Source: Pterobdella sp. o SKG-2022
Lineage: Eukaryota; Annelida; Clitellata; Hirudinida; Piscicolidae
DNA length: 64,000 nucleotides
NCBI GenBank assembly: GCA_964035795.1
Contig: OZ038321.1
Span: 19,161,209-19,225,208, forward strand
Direction of reading: 5' to 3'
Positions within the stretch are counted from its first letter, which is position 1. Each line of letters opens with the position of its first letter. The notes under the pieces are model-generated. The model saw nothing but the letters and a program-made list of their open reading frames with translations, did not search any database and had not been told where the DNA came from. Below, piece after piece: positions 43,624-55,092 of this stretch. The position numbers and the translations under genes were made by a program.

Positions 43624-45203
43624 ATGATTATTTACAGAGATTTATTTACCGGTTAGTTTTTGTTGAAAAGTATAAGTTTCTATTTTTTTAAAAGTTCTCA
43701 AACCTCGCTTTTTTAGGAGATGAAATGTTTAGCGACATGGTTAAAGTAGAGTTGCTAGATGATCTTATCTACAAAGTAAAAGGCACGGTTAGTAAATAAA
43801 TTTTATAAAAACTATCATTCAAATATAAATATTTTTTTTTGAAAATTGATAAACGTGTCAAATTAGATGAGAACCGATACTGATAATATCGATGATTCAT
43901 TGATTGGAGGAAATGCTTCAGCCGAAGGAGGGGGCGAGGCACTTGAAAGTACTGCCAAACAAGGAGTTGATATTGTTCTTAATGGCCGTCTCGTTGAATT
44001 TCAGATGAAGAAAAAAGCTTATGTTGCCCACATCAAAGAATACATGAAAAGGTATTCGTTATTATAATTAATAATAGCTTTGAAGTTGTATATAGTTCAT
44101 AGAAACACTGGAAAAGTTTTATTAATTGAACTTGAAAATGAAAACAAGTTGAAAAACTTTGTTTTTAAAATAAATTTGTTCCAATGTTTTTATAAACTAA
44201 ATAGTATTCGTTATTGATTAGATAACATAATGTGTGTATTGTTTTTTATAAAACAAGGAGACTAGGTTTATATAAATATTTAACTTCACAAAATAATGGT
44301 TATGTATTAAATTGAGAATTTATAATCAATATAATCATTTAAATAGTAAAAGCAATAGCTAGTTTTCAAATGCCAAATCTGTTTATACATATATATATAT
44401 TTTGTAATTTCAAATAAGACTTGCTAATGATTAAAATCTTAAAATTGATTCAAGGTTGATCATGAAATTTATCAAAAAAAAACATTGTTTTTTTAGTCCA
44501 ATGTTTTTGTTTCATCTTTTGTGCTAAATTATTCATCTTTTATTATTAAAAAGGAAGCTTTAATCATAGTTGAACTTTCATGTTAGTTTTAGACTTATTG
44601 TATACTAAAAACACTGAATAGGCTTATATATTATTAGCTTTTACATTAACATCTATTATTCTTCAAGCCTAGTGTGAGATGTTTTTGAATTCTTTATGCT
44701 ACTAATATATTGTGATTTGAATTTTTTTGAAATAATCTATGAAAATGTTTAATTTTTAGAGTAAAATCGAAACTCGAAGAGATCAAACCTGATGAGGTTG
44801 AAGTCTTCATGACAAAAAGTCAAGCCTTTGTCAAAAAAATTCTTGAAGAATTTGATGAATACCAATTTTTCTGTGGTTTGTAATTTTTTTGCACATAACA
44901 TTTACAACTTTTTATATAAGTGTAATAATTCTTTTACTATGTTAAAATTTCCAAAATTGATTCAAGTATAAATTGATTAAAAGTTAGGCATATAGTCTTA
45001 TGAAACCAATTAAAATACAAGGTGAGTCAATGGGTCCAGAAGGAATGTTGTGTCTGATGAGATGGGAGGGTGAGACTCCATACATGTACTTTTTCAAACA
45101 TGGGCTTGATGCTGAGAAAGTTGTAAGTATAAGTTCAAGTTTGATCTTTCATATTTTATAAAAATGACAAGTGTACAAAATATTTGTTCTCTTTTTTCAG
45201 TGA
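43624..45203 (+). CDS. TPT1: translationally controlled tumour protein (TCTP)
   Basis: An abundant, conserved cytosolic protein linked to growth control, calcium and microtubule binding. Exons 43624-43651, 43717-43787, 43867-44051, 44760-44875, 45022-45122 and a final exon opening with the stop at 45201-45203; 167 residues (family about 172). The start [16 protein letters not shown] is the classic N-terminus. The first TCTP signature appears as [17 protein letters not shown], and later [19 protein letters not shown] and [16 protein letters not shown] match the second signature and C-terminus. The stop codon is the first codon of the last exon, so the family's usual C-terminal Cys is replaced by a terminal Val. 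AATAAA lies at 45257. Confidence 0.95.
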
Positions 45204-45256
45204 GAGGTCTGCTAAAAAAGGAAGATTCTGCTTTAATTATAGAATGAGAGCTTAAA

Positions 45257-45262
45257 AATAAA
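45257..45262 (+). terminator. polyadenylation signal AATAAA of TCTP
   Basis: A canonical hexamer 54 bases after the TGA at 45201-45203, consistent with a very short 3' UTR. Confidence 0.6.
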
Positions 45263-46685
45263 ATATTTATTAAACAGTTTTCAGTGTTTTTTTACAAGAT
45301 TATGTCATTGAGTATATTGGTGAGACCATGGAGGTTTCTACATCTTTTTAAAAACCGCTTGTAAAATTCATGGCGATAGAAGCATCTATCAACACGTTCG
45401 TTAAGGCAGTGTTGAAGCGGTTGAAGGTAAAGCAACTTCGACACTGAGTCATTTAGCGAGCTACAGAAGCGTCAAACATTAAATTGAAGCTTGTTTCAAA
45501 TATGGTTCAGCCAAAATAGTTGCAAGGATGCACTAAACCAAATGAAAATGTTGCTAATGCTTTCATTGTTCATTCGCCAATTTTCGATCTCAATAAGTTG
45601 CTTCTGGCTTGATCTTCAGGCGCCGCAAATTAATTATTAATGCTATATACTCTTGTAACTACTTTGTTCATACAAAATATCAAGTATATTAAAATCTTCT
45701 GTACCAAATAAAATTTTTTTTGGAACGGCGTCATTTATTTACACCCCTGTAATGCAAAAATAAAAATCTATTTTTAAAACCAATTTCTCTAGACATTACA
45801 AGCATTCTATTGGGGGATTCAAACGTTCATAACTTTAATTTACCTAGTTCTAAAACAAAAAGTCACTTTATCTTTTTGACAGAACACATAACAATGGATT
45901 TCAGCTCCTTGTCTGTAGATACATTGGGCTTGCTCTAAAACCCGTTCAAGAATTTTCATGAAAACTAAATCTAAGTTAATATTAAAACGCCCGCATTTCC
46001 AATTTGTGTAAAATTGATAACTTGGGATTTCAAAAAACTCTGACATTCAAAATCTTCAATACACTGCTTTGTTAGAAACTTGGGTGTTAAAGTTGAAATA
46101 AGTAGTGAATTATCATAATACCTACCTAAAATTACCAAAAAAAACTCCAAACGGCGAAAAATTTTTGAAAGTTTAACAAAAAAGTTTATTCCTAAAAGTA
46201 CCAAATGTTCTTAAAGTTCGGATCACACTAAAACTCCAAGCTTGGGTGTAAATGTTGTGATAAAAGAACAAAAATTTACATTGATAATTGCACAGGACTG
46301 CAAACAATGGAATATTTAATGTCCAAAAAACGCTAAACTCGCAAAAAGTAAAATATATGTTAAAAAAATACAAAAAAAAAGACATTGTCTGTAGATGTAT
46401 CAAGCAAAGGTAAACAATAAGGTTAGCGGTAGTGCACGAGGCAGTGTGACTGCTGGGATGGGATGCTATTGAGCAGTACTACGCATGACTTGTCGCTACT
46501 AGTAACTGGGTAACTGTCGATTGTTTCAAATGTGATAGTTATAAAATAAAATAATTATTGAGATTAGCTTCGAAGCCTAAACGAAACCAAAATTAATAAA
46601 CTATATATTTAATTTCAGTGTCAAAATAATTTCTAATAAAGCTGAACTAATATTTTTACACAAACGAGTTTCATTAAAAGAAATA
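45263..46685. other. convergent intergenic region, no gene recognised
   Basis: TCTP (plus) and the LOTUS-Tudor gene (minus) converge here. The segment 45310-45640 is less AT-rich, with several degenerate stretches, but no family is recognisable in any frame. Minus-strand frames at 45840-46403 are AT-rich and lack Tudor or other motifs. If the Tudor gene has further 3' exons they would lie here. Confidence 0.4.
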
Positions 46686-49600
46686 TTACCTTTTAAATCG
46701 TTTGAAAAGAAGCATATTTTTGAGTTCTTTTTCAGTGTGGGTGCTCCTTATGCTACCTGCCAGCATAAACTCACTACACAACATGGGAAGGTGTCTGAAG
46801 TGGTTGATGAGCAGCTTGAAGTTTTTCTTGGATAAGGAGGCAGACAGCCATTCTTGATGTCCCACGTCTACGAAATACACAAGAAACTGACCCTGTGGCG
46901 TTTGTTCATTATGAGTATATACTTGTGCATGACACAGACATACAGATAATATTTTTCTGAAAAATGGCTACAGACTAAATATTGAAAATACAGGTTAATC
47001 TATAAATCCTTATGTCATACAAATTACAGAGAATAAAAGCTACCTCCTTGGAATAGTTGTCGCACTTTTTACTGATGACCTTACCCCTGTACCAGCTAGA
47101 GTCCTCATTGTAAAACACTGCATACAACGAGCCCTCCTCCACTTCATCTACATCCAAGCTCACCTCACCAAGCTTCTTCACCTTCTTTCCACCCAAAAAT
47201 GTCTCAATACCTTCTTCAAGCTGGGGGAGGTTGATACTCATGTTTATTTTGAGAGATTTGAAATGATTAAAAGGTGCTATTACTTCTTCATCGTTGTAGA
47301 AGGCTTGCATAGTCTTGCTCATAACCGAAAACTTCTTGAAATACTCGAAAGGAATCACCTGGCATTATTTCATTAATTGAAAAAATAAGGACTGATAGAG
47401 AAAATGATGAATTCCATAGACTGAAGGAATTCTTAGAGAAAAAATATTAACTACTTTTGAGGATACAAAAAATATTCAAAAATAATCACATTTTTAATAT
47501 GAAGAATTTAAATAATTTTCACAAATACTAATACATGAGAAGACTTTAAAAAAGACTTCAAAATGGCTAACAACTAAAATTTAAACATTAAGACTCACAG
47601 AAAAATGGGATCTGGTTTTGATGTAGGTTACAAGCACCTCCGCACCACTGCTTAATTCACCTACACTAGCAACGTTGTAAAAAAACCTGCGGTGACATCA
47701 CCACTTCATTAATTTATCAACATCTTCTTGTAATAGCTTCATGCAATTAATTTATTTATTTGCTTATTTGGAGATAATCTTTTTATTGACAAATTTTTTT
47801 AACAATATCACCATTGAAATAAAATGCTAAAAATTATGCAAAGTAGAGTTTTGAAGCCTTAATTGCATCTATATATATACATAGATTACATACACATAGA
47901 TTAATAAATAAAATTATAAATACTGGATGGTACCTGAAGTCTGATTGCAGAAGTTGCTTGGTGAGATAGATCCATCCCTCAAGAGGCCTCAGATCCACCA
48001 AGACAACGCTGCACGAATCAAACAGGCCTCTACCATGCATCTGAACTACCACCTTCATGCCTTCTTTCAGCCACTCCTTCTGCATCTCAACTGCTCCAGA
48101 AGGCCACGAAACATCATGCAGCCCATACAAGCAACATAGCAGACGTGTCACTGCGCCTTCTTTCAGTATCTGCACTGATTGTTTCTTCACTGGTTTCTTT
48201 GTTGTCATTTGGGAAGTGATGATTTTGGCTGGGTCTGAACTTGTGCTTGTCAACTCTTTCAACTAGAGGTATTTGAGAACTTTAGTAAATGCCTGTTTTA
48301 GACATGATAATTAAATAAACCATAAAATACTTCATTTTAATTAAATTCGTAATAAACAAACAAATATAACAATAAAAAAGCACTCAAGTAACAAACAAAA
48401 GCTAATGGTTAAAAAGTGCAACAAACATGTGTGAGGTCGAGGGTTTTGAAGTCAAGCCAGATGAGAGCCTGATCAGTGACTGAGGCCACAGAAGCCATCT
48501 TCATAGGCACAGTGGGAGCATCCTCCTTTTTCGTCTTCTCCCTCACCACATCCTTGAGGATATCTTCTTCAGTCACATGCAACTCTGCATCCTGATCCAG
48601 GTGGTGCTTGCGTATGGTGAACAACTCAGACCTGCTGTACTTCACTCTGCCACCTCCCACCTGCTTCACCTACGATTGTTCCAGTGTTTTTTAAAATACC
48701 TAATAAAAACAAATAATAAGCAAAGAAATATAATAATAGCTTTGATTTTTTACCTTAAAATTTGAAAATAAAATGCAATTGAAAATTCTAGCTATTGCAA
48801 TCTGGTGACATTATGCTCAAATAGGGTACATAAGTAACTAGATTGTTCTAATATATTTTATATTGAATAGTGAGGGGATATCTTTACAAGTGTTTGAGTA
48901 GAAAGATGTTTGTTCAAACGTCAATCGAAATAGATAATCGATAGAGATAATAACGAGAATACAACATTAAGCATACTAATACAGATGAACGCATTTAAAC
49001 ATGGAAACACACTGACAGGCACAACGGACATGGACAGAGCCTCCGAAATCATAAACCTGTTGACGTTGACCACCCTGTCTCCCTGGCGCATGTACAATAC
49101 TCCTCCCACTACGCCATCCCTCCTGTGCGGTGGTAGGTGAGTGAGTGAGGATGTAGTTAATGTGATTTTTAAAAATCATTTCAATTATTCAGCTCATATA
49201 TTCGATTGATATATACAGCAAATTAGGTTCAAAAATAGATGCAGCTATTTGTTTGAATATCGGGATTTTTTAAGATTTTATAAATTGTACAAACGAGAAG
49301 TTTTTGAATTTTTAAAGGTATGATGCTGTTTGTAAAATAAACTTAAATTCTCAAATACGTTATTGTATGCAATATGTATAAAATTTAATGTTTGTTTTAA
49401 GCTTTTTAATTGAATCCATTTATAAATAATGTTTTATGAATTACCATTTGCACCATGCAAACTATCTTAAAACATAAAAAAATTTGAAAAAACAAAAAAA
49501 AAATTGAAATCAACTAATGGAAATAATTAAGAATAAAAAAAGGAATTATCTCAGACTGCAATTCTATGAATATTTGGTCTGAAGAATAAAGCTTATTTTA

Positions 49601-52600
49601 TAAATGATCATACAATCAATAACTACAATTTAGACCAAATACTATCAACCTTATTTAAGAGAAATGTACAACAGTATAATCTAATATGGCTAATGAACAA
49701 CAAAGTAAAAAGACTAAAGAGCACATACTCTTTTGAAAATTCAGCATGGAACTCCTTGGAGGTGAGATAGACCGAGAGATAGTCGCAGTCTATATGCAGG
49801 TCTGAAAGGCCTACCATGAAGAAGGTGAACTGGAGGAGTGCGTGTGGTGGTTAAAAATGCCTTTTGAAAGTGTTTGTGATGCCATTTAAGTCATTCTTGT
49901 ATGTATAGTTGAATACGATTTTCAAGTCAAACTTACGTGATAATTTATGTGTTTAAATATACTTTATAGTTCATAGCTGTTTGACCTAAGGTTTAATATA
50001 CAAAAATCTATACAACAAACGGCTTTTGCGTTTTCTTAAATCATATTCTCGAAGCTAATAACTTACTGAGGATGAAAGTAACATGCAAATCTATACCTAA
50101 AACCATATATATTGTACTATTAGTCCTGAGATTGTGCTTATTGATAAATAGTACAGAGCTTTTAAATATTTAAAAATGAATGCTCAAAGTGAGAAAAGCT
50201 ATCTATGATGTTTTTCAATAAGCCATATACGAATTTTGTTTTATTATAAGTATCGGTATAAATTTAATCTCCCAAATTTAATTCAATTTCATTTTAAGCA
50301 TTAATAACTTGAATTATGAAACTTTTTGACTCGTAAAAATTACCATAAACCAAATGCACGAATATTTTATATTTAACTTATTTTAATATTTCGTTTCTAT
50401 GCTAAACTTATATAAATATCCTATTCTATTTCAATATTTCACTGATGAATTATAAGGTTTTACATATGAAAATTTTTAGCTAATTTCTTGAATAAACTTG
50501 TTTGAAAAAAATTCCTCATATTTTGACAAAATTATATAAAATTCAAAAATATTAATAAATATATGATGTCTCTAAAAAACTAAGTCGATATATAATAAAT
50601 CTATATTTTTATTTATTATATTGTTGAAATTATTTTTTTTGTAGTAATAATTAAAGACTTTTTTAAAACCCTGTAATTACAACAGAACACTCGAATTATA
50701 TAGCAACAAAAGTTTTGGACTTACAAGCCCATAGTTCTCACTCTCTGCCTCTATCACGTCGACTGACACCACTTTGTTTATCCACACCTGTGTTGTCATA
50801 TGGTCGTATGGATTTCACGTTTTTGAAGGGGTTTAATGACGGTGATTTTGAGTGATGGAAGTTTATTAATTGCCTGATCATTCCTGGATTTGAAAGAACC
50901 AGCGACTAATAATAATGATTACGATATTAATATATAAGCTATGATGGTGGCAAAAAGTTTTAATTTAAGATTGATTTATTTAGAGAATAATATCCAGAAG
51001 TTGAATAATATTATTAATCGAACTAAATTAATAGCTTTTTTTAAATTATATATAATACAATCTCTATAACAATGAAAATAAATGAAAGCAATTGGAAATG
51101 ATCAAGTCGTACTATATGGAAAAGCATGAAAGCATTCAATATAATTATAGGTTTGATAATGGTTATGACCTTCTCCAAGGTCTCAAGGTTGATTGCTTCC
51201 TTTTTTTTCACTTCTAAATCTGTCATCATCAATAAACTTCAATTAAAAAATCATAAAAATATGAAGTATAATTATCTTGAATATTATCAATCAGTGCTAA
51301 CTCATGCATTTTCTGTCCATCTATTAGGAATGAAATGAGATTTTATGTGTTATATACAGCAAGAAAAATTGAAAAAATGACAGCAACCTGTATTATTCTT
51401 GAGTGGAGCACCAGTATCACAAGGTACACTGTTATACCTCTGCAGGGAAGTTGATGTTGCAGTTTCACTAGGATATACACATGATATGCTGGAATTGTAC
51501 ACTCTCATTGACTCATTGTCTCTACTCTGTTTATCCACAGTTTGCTTGTCTGTACACATTTGAGGTGAGCATTTTGATGCTTGAGAACTACTGCTAATGC
51601 TATGTACAGTGATGTCTTGTTTATTTACACTGTCGAATGGTTTATTGATAGAGGTTGCTTGAGATGAAGTGATGCTAGAGTGCATCATGCTGCTTGAAAG
51701 CATAACATCATTAGGTTTGAATTTGTTTGCATTGTTGGCAGTGGAATCAATCAGCTGTTTTACATTACCCTTGTTTTCCATCTGATTGTTGTTTCTGTTC
51801 AGGAAGTGGTTATAGATTTTTGCTGCATTGTTACTATTGTCAATTTGAGCTGCTTTATGAGGGTTTTTATTGCTGTCTGTAGAATCAGTTTTCAAAGGGA
51901 GTTTATATTCTCCAACTGCATCCTTTGATTTGACTTCATTTGCATAAGGGTTTCGGAAGTGATCAATGGTAACAAGAGGATCATTATTCAGTGACATTTG
52001 AGCAGTTGATGGATGATTTTGAGGTAAGTTATGTTGAACGACAGATGCATTTTCATAGGTGGATGCGCTCACTTGCAAGTTATTGATGTTATATAAAGAA
52101 TTGACTAGAGATTGGTTATTTAGACTAGATAAAAACTTGTGAGAAGAAAGATTTTGGGCAGATGTGATCGGTGGAATGATGGATGGTGGAGTGTTAGGAG
52201 CAAGAAGGTTACTAAGAGATGATATTCCTTGAGCATTTTCCATTGTGTTTATGCTAGCCTTTTGCTGATGTTCAAAGAGTTGTTGAAAGTTTGATGGAGC
52301 AAATTGGTTATTTTTGAATGTTTGAAGCAATTGATTTGCTATCTGGTCTTGTTGCTTAGCCAATTGTTGCAGACAATTTAAGATAAATGGGTTTTGATGT
52401 TGTTGCTGTTGAGATAATTGTTGTAATACTTGTTGACATTGTTGATTTTGAGTAAACTGGGTTAATAGTTGTTGGCACTCAGAGGAGCTCAATGAAGGTT
52501 TTTGCTGGTAATGTTGTTGAATCATGCTCTCTAGGTACTTTTGTTGGTTGAAGTCTTGGGGAGGAATCTTTATGTTACTTAATTGTTGGTTAGGAGGTGG

Positions 52601-54061
52601 AGAACTGAATTGATGATTGGGAGGTGGAAAACTGAATTTTTGATTGGGAAGTGGATTATTGAATTGTTGGTTGGAGAGTGTGGTATTGAATTGGGGGTTT
52701 GTAGGTGCAGTATTTACTTGGGGGTTGGTGGATGAATTGAATTGGTTTTTAATGAGTAGTTCTTGGATTAGATTCATTTGCATTTGACAATCATTGAGTG
52801 GTTGTTGAGCAAATTGTTTCAAAGTATCTTGATTCATATTGTCCATAGAGTTTGCATTGACATTGTATTGCTGAATATTTCTCTGTTGTTGCAATAACTG
52901 CTGCATTTTTTGATTTTCTGTGAGACTTTCTTCTTTAGCTGATGGACCATCATATGGTAAAGGCATTTTCAACTTGGAAGGAGGCAATGATGGATTTAAA
53001 TATTTAGAGAGGATAGTTGGATCATAAGAATTTTGTGGCCTCATGAGAGGAACACTGGGTGGAGTACTTAGAAGGGAAGACCTCCTTGGGTCCATCTTAT
53101 TCATTTCATTGACATTTGATTCTATATTATCACCAGGTTTAATTGTGCTGTTGTTTTGATTGGCACATGTGACAACTCTAGAAGTGACAGGATTACCTTC
53201 TTTGTTACGGAAACTGATTAAGAGTGGCATAATGTCATTTTGAGATTCTTCAGAGCATTTAGTAGAATGAAGTGTTGTATCCTTTGAACCATGAAATGAG
53301 GTTGGTAATGTTTTTTCCACCAGATTATGAGCAAGTCTGCTTTTATTAACAATATTTGATGAAATATTTTTAAGTTGGTTTTTCTTGCTTTGAGTCATGT
53401 CTTCATAATTATACCCAGCATGGTCACCTTTTCCAATGCTATGAGATTTAGATGATTTTTGATTTTGAAGAAGATTAATAAGTTTTATACTATCACCATC
53501 TTCACGTCCTGATAAAAACACTTTTTGAGTAAGATACTAAGTTTTTACAAAATATTACAAGTTTAGTTTTGTTTATTTTATTAACCTCGCTGAGAATTAT
53601 ATTTACTTTTTGTCCTATCTATTAGGTCTGTCATATGTTCAACTTGTCTGTGACTTTCCACGCTATACAAAACAAGTCCTGCTTTCCTGTGAGTAAGGGT
53701 ATCATTTCAAGTAATATGCTAAAATTTGATAAACGTTCCATAGGAAATATGAATAACCTCGAAATCATAACTTGATCATTCATAAACTTGTTAAAAAACT
53801 CTGGTAGATCTTTGCAGCCATATTTTTGGTAGTCTATGTTGCCATAGGTCAGTTCTTTGTAAGTCTCTACAAAATACATTTGTTAATTGAATTATGAATT
53901 GTAAATGGCAATTTGAACGCTAATTCAAATCTATGAGAGGCTACTCATCACTAAGAATAAAATTTCAAAAGCTAACTTTCGATTTCAGCAATAGTCATTC
54001 GCTTGCCCAAAATTAAGACGCTATTAAGAGTTTTGGACACAATCTCCATTTCATTTTCCAT
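46686..54061 (-). CDS. LOTUS and Tudor domain protein (TDRD5/TDRD7-like)
   Basis: TDRD5/7 proteins organise germ granules in the piRNA/mRNA control pathway; this role is inferred from domains. Exons (-): 53977-54061, 53758-53866, 53586-53686, 51388-53520, 51170-51219, 50725-50787, 49729-49829, 49017-49122, 48427-48669, 47934-48262, 47599-47686, 47044-47358, 46686-46892; all in phase, 1309 residues. The N-terminal LOTUS/OST-HTH domain (1-98) has LNSVLILGKRMTIAEIEKTY, YQKYGCKDLPEFFNKF and a closing strand AGLVLYSVES. A 711-residue Asn/Gln/Ser-rich region follows in one exon, with repeated PNxQF-PPP units. Then come extended Tudor-type modules (LYMRQGDRVVNVNRFM; SVTDQALIWLDFK; DSCSVVLVDLRPLEGW). 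A canonical last Tudor domain has GSLYAVFYNEDSSWYRGKVI and VYFVDVGHQEWL. The last exon may splice at 46757 into unseen exons. Confidence 0.85.
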
Positions 54062-55092
54062 TTTTAATGAAAAGAATGAAAACGCAAAATCCAAAGAAAT
54101 ACGAAAGGTGCGTGATGCTTGAAAATTATAGAAGTCTTCAAAATGAAAGACTTCAATAACGGTTAAGCATAATTTTTTTGCAGAAAAAAAATAATTTCAT
54201 ACAATACTTTAATTTATATATTCAAATTCGATAAAATAATTATTTATGAAATTTATACTAAATATAAAAGAAATTTAGAAGTTAGCATGCACTTCAAAAA
54301 GATATTAAGTTTATTTTCGTTATGTGTAACTGGTGCTTGAGTAATCAAAGGGAATTTTTTTAGTTTATATTGGTCTTATTTAAGAATTGTTTGGATGATT
54401 TTTTGTTTAAAAAACTTGAGTTTTAAAAAATTGTTACAAACAGTTACAAATCACAAATAAACCAGAAGCTTATTTTACTTTTAAGAATTTAAAGACAATA
54501 TCTTGAAAAATCAGGAAACCTTTTTTGGGTGTTTTAAACAATAAATTAAATAAATATATCAGTTGGTTCTTTCATCACAACAAATAATTACACAACTAAA
54601 AAATCTGTAAATGTTTGAAAAATTTTAAAAAATATAATTCTCCCAGTTTGGATGCTAGAATTCTGAAAAATCAGGTGAGACTAAGTATATTTTAGAAATA
54701 TATTTTATTTTACATTCAGTTGCATTATGTCAAAATTGTATGTTGTGCAAATAAATAGCAAAGTAAATTCTTATTAACAAATACGATTTTTTAAACCTAT
54801 GTTTGAGATAATAAAAAATATATAAATATTCAATTTTTCTACTATAGTTGTTTTTACACATTGAAATGCTAACTTTACCTCATTTTACGCCATCTTCATG
54901 GACGTTTTCGCTTTATGGCGATTCTCTCTGCGTCGTTTCTATTTCTAATTTTATTTAATAGTTTGCATAATAAATCATTAATTTTTTAATTAAAAATGTT
55001 ATCATAAAAGACAGGATATTTTTGATTGGTTTGTTTAATAATCCTGAGTTCAAATCTTTCAATTAAAAGCTATTAAGTTTGTATTAGTCGTA
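54062..55092. promoter_or_regulatory. head-to-head intergenic region of LOTUS-Tudor and Tigger-like genes
   Basis: This 1031 bp stretch between divergent starts must hold both promoters. A GC-richer patch at about 54888-54945 (ATCTTCATGGACGTTTTCGC region) looks like the core promoter or 5' UTR of the rightward gene. The rest is AT-rich with no exon or repeat recognised. Confidence 0.4.
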
